Shown here piece after piece: positions 38,027 through 45,023 of a stretch of 64,000 bases of DNA; position 1 is the stretch's first letter, and each line of letters opens with the position of its first letter. The stretch is from NCBI RefSeq assembly GCF_040187885.1, contig NZ_JBDPLH010000001.1:124001-188000 (forward strand). Direction: 5' to 3'. The position numbers and the translations under genes were made by a program. Below the pieces are notes generated by a model, which was not told the origin of the DNA, did no database searches, and saw nothing but the letters and a program-made list of their open reading frames with translations. Source of the stretch: Roseateles_E cavernae. Its GTDB lineage: Bacteria; Pseudomonadota; Gammaproteobacteria; Burkholderiales; Burkholderiaceae_C.

Positions 38027-38725
38027 TCAAAGTGTACCCAGGCTCACCAGCCAGGCCACAGCCGCCGCGCTCGCCGCCAACAGCAGCAGGGCCAGCCAGC
38101 GGGTGGCGGCGCTGTCGCGCGAGGCCGGCACCTCCGGCGGCAGCGCCTTGTCACCGCTGATCATCGGCCCGACCAGACGGCGCTTCTTGACGACGCGGTA
38201 GAACACGATGGCCAGCACATGCAGCGCGACCAAGGCATAGATCAGCCATTGCCCCCAGCTCTTGTGATGCCCGGTCCAGGCCAGGCTGGTGTCCATCGAG
38301 ACGAAGCGCACCAGCGGCCCGGTGATCGCGATCTCGTCATCGGCGATCAGACCCGAGCCCACCTGCACCACGAGCCAGCCCAGCATCGCCAGCACCGCCA
38401 AGGCGCCCAGCGGGCTGTGCCCGACCTCGAACCAGTCGCCGGGCTGCGGACGGCCACGCAGATAGCGCAGCCAGGCGGCCGGGCTGTAGACGAAGCGGGC
38501 AAAGCGCGACCAACGCCCGCCCACCAGGCCCCACAGCAGGCGAAACAGCAGCAGGGTCAGCACCGCATAGCCCAGCCGCATATGCCAGACCATCGCATTG
38601 CCGCCGATCTTGGCGCTGAGCACCGAGCCCAGCACGCACAGCGCCAGCACCCAGTGGAACAGCCGCGTCGGTAAATCCCATACCCGCACCAGGCTCGTCG
38701 CCCCGCTTGTCGAAGCCTCAGCCAT
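38027..38725 (-). CDS. Cytochrome b/b6-type membrane protein
   Basis: A 232-residue membrane protein of the cytochrome b561 / hydrogenase b-subunit type. Four core helices carry likely haem histidines in FHWVLAL, WHMRLGY, VGHSPLG and ALHVLAI, and a fifth hydrophobic helix lies at the C-terminus. The ATG at 38725 was chosen over a longer frame because it begins a normal N-terminus (WDLPTRLFHW soon after). It is divergent from a cytochrome c' gene, a pairing common in proteobacteria, so the two may form a small quinol-to-c-type electron route. Confidence 0.88.
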   Translation of the reverse strand: MAEASTSGATSLVRVWDLPTRLFHWVLALCVLGSVLSAKIGGNAMVWHMRLGYAVLTLLLFRLLWGLVGGRWSRFARFVYSPAAWLRYLRGRPQPGDWFEVGHSPLGALAVLAMLGWLVVQVGSGLIADDEIAITGPLVRFVSMDTSLAWTGHHKSWGQWLIYALVALHVLAIVFYRVVKKRRLVGPMISGDKALPPEVPASRDSAATRWLALLLLAASAAAVAWLVSLGTL

Positions 38726-38808
38726 TGTTGTCACTCCGCCTTTGCATGGTGGCAAAGATAACGCAAGAACTGGCCCCGGCCCAGCGCTGCAAACAAGGCC
38801 AAGCCTTC

Positions 38809-38819
38809 GTACACTGTAC
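38809..38819. promoter_or_regulatory. Palindrome in the cytochrome b / cytochrome c' divergent promoter
   Basis: GTACACTGTAC is a perfect 11-base palindrome 58 bases before the cytochrome c' ATG. It contains TACACT, which could be a -10 box for that gene. A second inverted repeat, CTTTGC facing GCAAAG, lies nearer the cytochrome b gene at about 38743-38760. Confidence 0.35.
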
Positions 38820-38877
38820 GAGCCCGTGGCGAGCCGCCACTCGCGCCTGATCAACCCGTCTGCAAGGAATCCCCAGC

Positions 38878-39336
38878 ATGATGAAGCACACCCTGATCAC
38901 CTTGGCCGCCCTGGCCGGTCTGGCCAGCGCCCTGCCCGCCGCCGCGCAGTTCCAGAAGCCCGAGGATGCCGTCAAGTACCGCAAGGCCGCCTTCACCGTG
39001 ATGGCCACCCACTTCGGCCGCATCGGCGCGATGGCCCAGGGCCGCGTGCCCTTCGATGCGGCGGCCGCAGCGGCGAACGCCGACATCGTCGTCGCGATGT
39101 CCAAGCTGCCCTATGCCGGCTTTGTCGAAGGCACGGCGGGCACCGAGAAGGGCCAGCCCAATACCAAGGTGTGGACCGAGCGGGCCAAGTTCGACGAGGG
39201 CGCGAAGAAGATGCAGGACGAGGTCATCAAGCTGGCGGCGGCCGCCAAGGCCAACAACCTCGACCAGTTGAAGGCCGCCTTCGGCAGCGCCGCCGGCAGT
39301 TGCAAGTCCTGCCACGACAACTTCCGCAACGACTGA
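38878..39336 (+). CDS. Cytochrome c' (periplasmic, high-spin)
   Basis: A 152-residue exported protein with a signal peptide ending ALPAAAQ (about residue 24) and a four-helix bundle. The haem site CKSCH lies near the C-terminus, as in cytochromes c', followed only by DNFRND. Family residues FQKPEDAVKYRKAAFTVM form the first helix. These proteins bind nitric oxide or carbon monoxide at a five-coordinate haem and protect against nitrosative stress. A divergent cytochrome b could be its electron donor. A second ATG directly follows the first. Confidence 0.93.
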   Translation: MMKHTLITLAALAGLASALPAAAQFQKPEDAVKYRKAAFTVMATHFGRIGAMAQGRVPFDAAAAAANADIVVAMSKLPYAGFVEGTAGTEKGQPNTKVWTERAKFDEGAKKMQDEVIKLAAAAKANNLDQLKAAFGSAAGSCKSCHDNFRND

Positions 39337-39351
39337 GCGGCTGAGCCCTGT

Positions 39352-39957
39352 TCAGGGCAGACCGTTGCGGCCATGGGCCATGAAGCCCGGCCGCTCGCTC
39401 AGGCGCTCGTAATAGGCCTGGACGGCCGGCAGTGCCGGCTTGTCCATCGCCGTCATCATCCAGCGCTGCACCGACAGGCCCAGCACCACATCGGCCAGCG
39501 TGAACTCGGCGCCGCAGACATAGGCGCCGCTGCCCGCCAGCCGCTCGTCCAGCATCCCCATATGCCGGTTCCAGCCGGCCACGCCGGCCTGCAGCAGGCC
39601 CGCGTCCTGATGCGCAGGGCTGCGCCGCACCAGGCTCATGAAGGCATAGCGCCAGGCGTTGTTCAGCTCGCCGGCCTGCCAATCCATCCATTGCTCGACC
39701 AGCGCCCGCGCGCGCGGCGCGGCCGGCAACAGGTCGACGCGCTGCTCGCGGCCGGCCAGGTAGCGACAGATGCTGTTGCTCTCCCAGAGCACGAAGTCGC
39801 CGTCCAGCAGCACCGGCACCATCGCATTCGGATTGAGCCGGCGCAGCGCCGGCGCCGCCATATCAGGCTCCTCGCGCTCGGGGTCCAGGCCCAGTTCGGC
39901 ACAGGTCCACAAGACCTTGCGCACATTGATAGAGGCAGCACGTCCCAATAGCTTCAT
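39352..39957 (-). CDS. Glutathione S-transferase family protein
   Basis: A 201-residue GST with the thioredoxin-like N-terminal domain (KLLGRAASINVRKVLWTCAELGL, then VPVLLDGDFVLWESNSI with the cis-Pro and the Glu-Ser that hold glutathione) and an all-helical C-terminal domain. The likely catalytic Ser is in the first loop (AASIN). Its ATG overlaps the stop codon of the AlaX gene (ATGA at 39954-39957), so it is the last gene of the MocR-controlled set. In that context it might detoxify a reactive intermediate or carry out a glutathione-dependent isomerisation. Confidence 0.9.
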   Translation of the reverse strand: MKLLGRAASINVRKVLWTCAELGLDPEREEPDMAAPALRRLNPNAMVPVLLDGDFVLWESNSICRYLAGREQRVDLLPAAPRARALVEQWMDWQAGELNNAWRYAFMSLVRRSPAHQDAGLLQAGVAGWNRHMGMLDERLAGSGAYVCGAEFTLADVVLGLSVQRWMMTAMDKPALPAVQAYYERLSERPGFMAHGRNGLP

Positions 39958-40676
39958 GTCGAAAACCCCAGCACGACCCTGCGGGTCTTGGCACTCTTCT
40001 TCTCAATCTTCGTCACGACGACCGCGCCGATCTCGGCGGTGTTTGACACATGCGTGCCGCCGCAGGGCTGCAGATCTATGCCCTCGATGCTCAGCAGCCG
40101 CACCCGACCCGAACCGCGCGGTGGCTGCACGCTCATGCTGCGCACCAGGCCCGGATTGGCGTCCAGCTCCTCGTCGCTGATCCAGCGCTGGCTGACCGCA
40201 TGGGCGCCGGCCACCAGCCGCGCGATGCCGGCCGTCAACTCGTCCTTGTCCAGCGCCTCGGTCATATGGAAGTCCAGCCGCGCATAGCCGGCCGTGATCG
40301 AGCAGCCATCGACCGGATGCGGCACCAGCGCGCACAGCAGATGCGTGGCGGTATGAAAGCGCATATGGGCATGGCGGCGCGACCAGTCGATGCGGGCCCG
40401 CACGATGGCGCCCGGGCTCAGGTCATCGAGCGGCTGATCGCCGGCGGGCAGGTGCAGGATCTCGCCCCCCTCCCCCTTGCGGGTGTCGGCGATCACGATC
40501 AGCCGGCCATCGGGCAGCTCGAACACGCCGGCATCGCCGGCCTGGCCGCCGCCCATCGGATAGAACACCGTGCGGTCCAGCAGCAGGCCGCGCTCGTCGG
40601 CGCGCAGCAGGCGCGCCGTGCATTCGCGCAGCGTCGCGTCCTCGCGAAACAGATCCAGCGTGGCGGCCGGCGTCAT
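39954..40676 (-). CDS. AlaX-type alanyl-tRNA editing protein
   Basis: A 240-residue free-standing editing domain related to the second half of alanyl-tRNA synthetase. The zinc site is complete: His108-x-x-x-His112 in FHTATHLL and Cys205 with His209 in PCGGTH. The TVFYPMGGGQAGD segment at 36-48 is the conserved first motif. AlaX proteins hydrolyse seryl- or glycyl-tRNA(Ala), and some relatives act on non-protein amino acids. It is placed between a VOC gene and a GST with 4-base overlaps on both sides, within a set of amino-acid enzymes. That is unusual and suggests it protects translation against the operon's own product. Confidence 0.9.
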   Translation of the reverse strand: MTPAATLDLFREDATLRECTARLLRADERGLLLDRTVFYPMGGGQAGDAGVFELPDGRLIVIADTRKGEGGEILHLPAGDQPLDDLSPGAIVRARIDWSRRHAHMRFHTATHLLCALVPHPVDGCSITAGYARLDFHMTEALDKDELTAGIARLVAGAHAVSQRWISDEELDANPGLVRSMSVQPPRGSGRVRLLSIEGIDLQPCGGTHVSNTAEIGAVVVTKIEKKSAKTRRVVLGFST

Positions 40677-41251
40677 CCGACCAAGCCCAGCTCGACCTCG
40701 CCCTGCGGCGTCTGCAGCCTGGCCTTCAGACCATCGCGCGAGTCGAAGCCCAGCAGCTGCACACCGCTGGCCGGCAAGGTATCGGTCGGATGGGCCTCGC
40801 CCCACTGGATCAGCGTCGGCAGCGCCTCGCGCCGCAGCCGGCGCCCGTCCTCGCGCAGCGCGATCTGCCAGCTCAGTGCGCCGCGCGAGGCCGCCACCGG
40901 CTCGCCGGCATCGACACCCTCGCCACGCCAGTAGGCCAGCGCCGCCTCCAGATTCGGCACCCGCGCCACCCAGTGGATCAGGCCCGGCCCTTGCCTCAGG
41001 GCCGCCTGCAGGCCCGGCTGATCCAGATCGAACCAGCGCGCGCGGCCCGGGGCCGGCGCCTCGGGGTCGATCGCGATGATCTCCAGATAGCTGCGCGGGT
41101 GATTCAGGCCACTGATGTTCAGCAGGCGGTTGTGCGTGCCCATCAGCGCATGCTTGCCGCCGGGCGCGGGCGTGACGCCCAGCACCCGCTCGCACCAGGC
41201 CACGCCGGCCTCCAGCGTGCCAGCCCCCACCACCAGATGATCGAGTTCCAT
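40673..41251 (-). CDS. VOC superfamily protein (glyoxalase-like)
   Basis: A 192-residue protein with two beta-alpha-beta-beta-beta units typical of the vicinal oxygen chelate fold, close to the Glyoxalase_3 group. The N-terminus ELDHLVVGAGTLEAGVAWCERVLGVTPAPGGKH carries the first potential metal His. The second unit begins IHWVARVPNLEAALAYW, with a second His. An ATG at 41251 is preferred, five bases after the PhzF stop codon; a TTG at 41260 would overlap that stop. It overlaps the AlaX start by four bases. The reaction is unknown; isomerase, dioxygenase or binding roles are all possible. Confidence 0.82.
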   Translation of the reverse strand: MELDHLVVGAGTLEAGVAWCERVLGVTPAPGGKHALMGTHNRLLNISGLNHPRSYLEIIAIDPEAPAPGRARWFDLDQPGLQAALRQGPGLIHWVARVPNLEAALAYWRGEGVDAGEPVAASRGALSWQIALREDGRRLRREALPTLIQWGEAHPTDTLPASGVQLLGFDSRDGLKARLQTPQGEVELGLVG

Positions 41252-41256
41252 GCTGC

Positions 41257-42099
41257 TCAAAGCCTCACTTGCCCATGGATCAGCGGCGTCACATCGCCAC
41301 CTATCCAGGTGTGCTCACCGTCGCGCGCCACATGCACCTTGCCGGCCCGCCCCAGCGCCGCGCCCTGCGAGGCAATATAGCGCTCGGGTGCAAGACCTGC
41401 CCCCTGCAGCCACAAGGCCAGGCCGGCATTGAGGCTGCCGGTGACCGGATCCTCGGGCACACCGAGGTCGGGCACGAAGGCGCGCACCTCGAAGGCCTCG
41501 GCCGCCCCGGCAGGATAGGCGCCGACCACGCCCAGCTTGAGCCCCTGCATCGCGACGAAATCCGGCCGCAGCGCCAGCACCGCCGCCGCATGCTTGAGCC
41601 GCGCCGCCATCCAGCCCGGGCCGTTGTCGACCCAGACCACATCGAGCAGCTCGGCCTCGGTAAGCCGCAGCGAACGCGCCACCTGGGCCCGCAGCGCTGG
41701 CTCCTCGACCGGCCCGCTGCGCCGCAGCGGCGGCGCGGCAAAGGCCAGCCGTGCGCCCTCGCGCTTGAGCCTCACCAGGCCGATCGCGCACTGCTGCACC
41801 AGCTCGCCGGGCTTCCTCGGGTCGCCGCCGGAAGCCAGCCAGGCATGGGCCGAACCCAGGGTCGGATGACCGGCAAAAGGCAGTTCGCCGCCGGGTGTGA
41901 AGATGCGCAGGCGGTAATCCGCCGCCGGGTCGGTGGGCGGCAGCAGGAAGGTGGTCTCGGACAGATTGGTCCAGCGTGCGAACGCGGCCATCTGTGCCTC
42001 GTCCAGGCCCTCGCCGTCGATCACGACGGCCAGCGCATTGCCCCGCAGGGGCTCGGCCGTGAACACATCGACCTGGGCAAACCTTCTGAGCTGGCTCAT
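41257..42099 (-). CDS. PhzF family isomerase
   Basis: A 280-residue protein of the PhzF/diaminopimelate-epimerase fold. The catalytic Glu is Glu48 in TNLSETTFLLPP. The N-terminus FAQVDVFTAEPLRGNALAVV and the late PEDPVTGSLNAGLALWL motif are diagnostic. True PhzF isomerises a dihydro-anthranilate in phenazine synthesis, but most members act on other unsaturated acids or amino acids by proton shift. No phenazine genes are here. It overlaps the upstream aminotransferase stop codon by four bases. Likely role is an isomerisation step in the amino-acid route of this operon. Confidence 0.88.
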   Translation of the reverse strand: MSQLRRFAQVDVFTAEPLRGNALAVVIDGEGLDEAQMAAFARWTNLSETTFLLPPTDPAADYRLRIFTPGGELPFAGHPTLGSAHAWLASGGDPRKPGELVQQCAIGLVRLKREGARLAFAAPPLRRSGPVEEPALRAQVARSLRLTEAELLDVVWVDNGPGWMAARLKHAAAVLALRPDFVAMQGLKLGVVGAYPAGAAEAFEVRAFVPDLGVPEDPVTGSLNAGLALWLQGAGLAPERYIASQGAALGRAGKVHVARDGEHTWIGGDVTPLIHGQVRL

Positions 42100-43304
42100 G
42101 GCGTCGTCTCGGCCGTCTCGACCAGGGCCTCGCGCAAGACCCGGCCCAGGATGGCCACGCCCTCGGTGATCAGGTCCGGCGTCAGCGTCACGAAGGACAG
42201 GCGCAGGCTGCGCGGGTCGGGCTTGTGGGCATAGAAGGCCGCGCCGGGCACATAGGCGATGCCGGCCTCGACGGCCAGCGGCAGCAAGGCCATCGCATCA
42301 AAGCCCTCGGGCAGGCGGATCCAGAAGAACATACCGCCGGCCGGGCTCTGCCATTCGCAGCCGGCGGGCAGATGCTCTTGCAGTGCCGCGGCCATCGCAT
42401 CGCGATTGGCCTTGTAGCGGGCGCGGATCTTGGGCACATGCTGGTCGAGGAAGCCGTTCTTGATGACCTCGTGGACCACGCGCTGGTTGAAGCCCGGCGT
42501 GTGCAGATCGGCCGCCTGCTTGGCCTGCAAGAGCTTGGGGTAGAGCTCGTCGGGTGCGACGATGTAGCCCAGACGGAAGCCCGGCGTCAGCACCTTGGAG
42601 AAGGAGCCCAGATAAATCGAACCCTCGGGCCACAGCGAGCTCAGCGAGGCCGGCGGCGGCTCGTCGAACCACAGATCGCCATAGGGGTTGTCCTCGACGA
42701 TGGGCACGCGCGCGGCCTGGGCGGCGGCCACCACGGCCTCGCGGCGGGCCAGGCTCATCACCCGGCCGGTCGGGTTCTGGTAGTTGGGCAGCAGATAGGA
42801 GAAGCGCGTGCCCGGCGCGTCGTGGGGCAGCTGGCGAATAGCCTCGGGGCGCACGCCCTGCTCGTCGCTGGCCAGGCTGGTGAAGATCGGCTCATAGGGC
42901 GTGAAGGCCTGCAGCGCGCCCAGATAGGTGGGCGTCTCGACGGCCACCGGCGCGCCGGCATCGCAGAGGATCTTGCCGACCAGATCCAGGCCCTGCTGCG
43001 AACCGCTGGTGATCAGCACCTGGTCGGGTCGCGCGTTCAGGCCCAAGCTGCCGACCTTGGCCGCCACCCATTCGCGCAGCGGCGCAAAGCCCTCGCTGGA
43101 GGCATATTGCAGCGCCTCCTTGGCGTTCTTGCTCAGCACCTGGTCACAGGCGGCCTTCAGCGCGTCGACCGGAAAGGTGTCGGCCGAGGGCAGGCCGCCG
43201 GCCATCGACAGGATGCCGGGCTTCTCGGTGACCTTCAGGATCTCGCGGATGATCGACGGGTTCATGCGCGCGGCACGGCGCGCTTGGGTCCAGGGGCTGC
43301 TCAT
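42096..43304 (-). CDS. PLP aminotransferase, LysN/2-aminoadipate type
   Basis: A 402-residue fold-type I aminotransferase of the group that includes 2-aminoadipate aminotransferase LysN and kynurenine aminotransferases. The PLP lysine is Lys237 in GSFSKVLTPGFRLGY; cofactor residues are in ITSGSQQGLDL, YLLPNYQNPTGRVMS and VEDNPYGDLWFDE. The C-terminal Arg of SLRLSFVT should bind the substrate carboxylate. It overlaps the racemase upstream and PhzF downstream by four bases each. Its motifs resemble the aminotransferase half of the divergent MocR regulator, a common pairing. Confidence 0.9.
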   Translation of the reverse strand: MSSPWTQARRAARMNPSIIREILKVTEKPGILSMAGGLPSADTFPVDALKAACDQVLSKNAKEALQYASSEGFAPLREWVAAKVGSLGLNARPDQVLITSGSQQGLDLVGKILCDAGAPVAVETPTYLGALQAFTPYEPIFTSLASDEQGVRPEAIRQLPHDAPGTRFSYLLPNYQNPTGRVMSLARREAVVAAAQAARVPIVEDNPYGDLWFDEPPPASLSSLWPEGSIYLGSFSKVLTPGFRLGYIVAPDELYPKLLQAKQAADLHTPGFNQRVVHEVIKNGFLDQHVPKIRARYKANRDAMAAALQEHLPAGCEWQSPAGGMFFWIRLPEGFDAMALLPLAVEAGIAYVPGAAFYAHKPDPRSLRLSFVTLTPDLITEGVAILGRVLREALVETAETTP

Positions 43305-44035
43305 GGTTTCAGGTCTCCAACAGGTTTATTCGATTGTGGCGCAGCCAATATCCAGTCCAGTGCGGCCTGCGCATGGAGCGATGTGCTGTCAAAAAGGGGC
43401 ACGGGGGTGGACGCCGTGGCCGGGTCCAGCAGGAGGCAGACCTCGGTGCAGCCCAGTATCACCGCCTGCGCGCCGGCAGCGGCCAACGCAGCGACCTGCT
43501 GCTCATAGAAGCGGCGCGAGTCGGCGACGATGCGGCCCCGGCACAGCTCCTCATAGATGATGCGGTGGACCTCGGCACGGCCCGGCGCATCGGGCGTCAG
43601 CAACTCGATGCCGTGGCGCGCCATGCGGCTGCGGTAGAAATCCTGCTCCATCGTGTAGGCGGTCGCCAGCAGGCCGGCACGCTCGATGCCGGCGGCGCGC
43701 AGCGCGGTGGCCGTGCCGTCGACGATGTGGATCAGCGGCAGGCCACTCAAGGCCTCGATCTCGTCGGCCACCTTGTGCATGGTGTTGGTCGCGATCAGCA
43801 GGCCTTCGGCGCCGGCCGCCTTCAGCCCGGCGCCGGCACGGCCCAGCAGGGCGGCCGCAGCGGCCCAGTCAGCGCTGCGCTGCAGCGCCTCGATCTCGGC
43901 AAAGTCGACGCTGTGCAAGATCAGCCGAGCGCTGTGCAGACCGCCCAGCCTGGCGGCCATGCCCTGGTTCAAGAGCTTGTAGAGATGGGCGCTGGACTCC
44001 CAGCTCATGCCACCCAGGATTCCCAGCGTTCTCAT
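43301..44035 (-). CDS. YgeA-type aspartate/glutamate racemase family protein
   Basis: A 244-residue cofactor-independent racemase. Most members use two cysteines; here the first is Thr83 in IATNTMH and the second is Cys196 in ILGCTE. That Thr/Cys pair at almost identical positions is the hallmark of the E. coli YgeA (L-Asp/Glu-specific) enzyme, in which Thr83 replaces the first Cys and reaction from the L side is favoured. The N-terminus GILGGMSWESS is also family-typical. It overlaps the EamA gene before it and the aminotransferase gene after it by four bases each. Substrate is inferred. Confidence 0.88.
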   Translation of the reverse strand: MRTLGILGGMSWESSAHLYKLLNQGMAARLGGLHSARLILHSVDFAEIEALQRSADWAAAAALLGRAGAGLKAAGAEGLLIATNTMHKVADEIEALSGLPLIHIVDGTATALRAAGIERAGLLATAYTMEQDFYRSRMARHGIELLTPDAPGRAEVHRIIYEELCRGRIVADSRRFYEQQVAALAAAGAQAVILGCTEVCLLLDPATASTPVPLFDSTSLHAQAALDWILAAPQSNKPVGDLKP

Positions 44036-44949
44036 GGGCGCGTCTCCACCGGCATTTTCTTGCCCAGCCACACCATCGCGATCACCGCGAGCGCGAACAC
44101 CAGGGTCATCGCATCGAGCCGCTCGCCCAGCACCGGCACGGCCAGCAGCATCGACAAAAAGGGCTGGATCACCTGCACCTGGCTGACCCGCACCGTGCCG
44201 CCTATCGCCAGCGCCCGGTACCAGGCGAAGAAGCCCAACCACATCGAGAACAGCGAGACATACAGAAAACCACCCCAGGCCGACCAGGCCACCGGCTGGG
44301 CCGGCCAGGTCAGCGCCGCCACCGGCAGCGTGATCGGCAGGCTCAGCACCAGCACCCAGCAGATCACCTGCTGCGGCGGCATCTGCGCGCTCAGCCGCGC
44401 GCCGCCCACGTAGCCGGCCGAGGCGCTCAGCACCGCGCCCAGCAGCAGGCCATCGGCCCACTGGAAGCCGGCCGCGCCGCGCCACCAGGCAAACGCGATC
44501 ACCAGGCCCAGACCGGCCAGCGCGCAGGCCCAGAAACCCAGCGACGGCCGCTGGCGCAGCACCAGGGCGGCCATCGCGGCGGTGGCCAGCGGCAGCACGC
44601 CCGAGATCACCGAGGCATGGACCGCATCGACATGGCGCACCGCATAACCCAGCAGCAGCGGCCAGCCGAACACCACACCGGCCGCGGTCCAGGCCAGCGG
44701 CGCCCATTGCTCGCGCCGGGGCCGGGATGCGCCGCTCAGCCACAGATAGGCGGCCGACAGCAGGCCGGCCAGCGCCGCCCGGCCCAGCGCGACGAACACC
44801 GGATCGAGCTGCGGCGCCGCCGCCGTGCCGCCGGCCAGCCGCGTCATCGGGATGCTCAGCGCGAAGATGAACACGCCCAGGGCCCCCAGCAACAACCCGC
44901 GACTGGCGTCGTCGAGACGGGCGGGCGGCGGGCTGGCGAGGGCTGTCAT
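44032..44949 (-). CDS. EamA family (DMT) exporter
   Basis: A 305-residue membrane protein with ten helices in two EamA repeats (about 20-150 and 165-295). Many such proteins export amino acids or related metabolites. It is first in a seven-gene set and divergent from a MocR regulator whose gene starts 74 bases away. The ATG at 44949 was chosen; an in-frame TTG nine codons earlier lies inside the putative operator repeats. Given the racemase, aminotransferase and AlaX genes behind it, an amino-acid or amino-acid-analogue exporter is the best guess. Confidence 0.88.
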   Translation of the reverse strand: MTALASPPPARLDDASRGLLLGALGVFIFALSIPMTRLAGGTAAAPQLDPVFVALGRAALAGLLSAAYLWLSGASRPRREQWAPLAWTAAGVVFGWPLLLGYAVRHVDAVHASVISGVLPLATAAMAALVLRQRPSLGFWACALAGLGLVIAFAWWRGAAGFQWADGLLLGAVLSASAGYVGGARLSAQMPPQQVICWVLVLSLPITLPVAALTWPAQPVAWSAWGGFLYVSLFSMWLGFFAWYRALAIGGTVRVSQVQVIQPFLSMLLAVPVLGERLDAMTLVFALAVIAMVWLGKKMPVETRP

Positions 44950-44970
44950 GCGTTCCAGTCTAGTCTCGAC

Positions 44971-45022
44971 AACCAATACAGAACCAGTACACTTTGCCAG
45001 ACATCACAAACGACTGTATTGG
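44971..45022. promoter_or_regulatory. Candidate MocR operator: direct repeat plus inverted copy
   Basis: AACCAATACA at 44971-44980 and AACCAGTACA at 44982-44991 form a direct repeat with 11-base phase, one helical turn. CCAATACAG (44973-44981) has an exact inverted copy, CTGTATTGG, at 45014-45022, ending one base before the regulator ATG. The plus-strand promoter TCGACA (44966-44971), 16 bases, TACACT (44988-44993) brackets the direct repeat. Repeats in this arrangement are typical of MocR regulators such as GabR. Confidence 0.6.
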
Positions 45023-45023
45023 C

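Noticed and set aside
39345..39358. GCCCTG-TT-CAGGGC hairpin as terminator between cytochrome c' and GST genes
   Set aside because: The stem is only six pairs, has no T-run on either strand and overlaps the GST stop codon.
41251..41260. TTG start overlapping the PhzF stop codon for the VOC gene
   Set aside because: The ATG three codons later gives the usual VOC N-terminus and only a five-base gap, so it is preferred.
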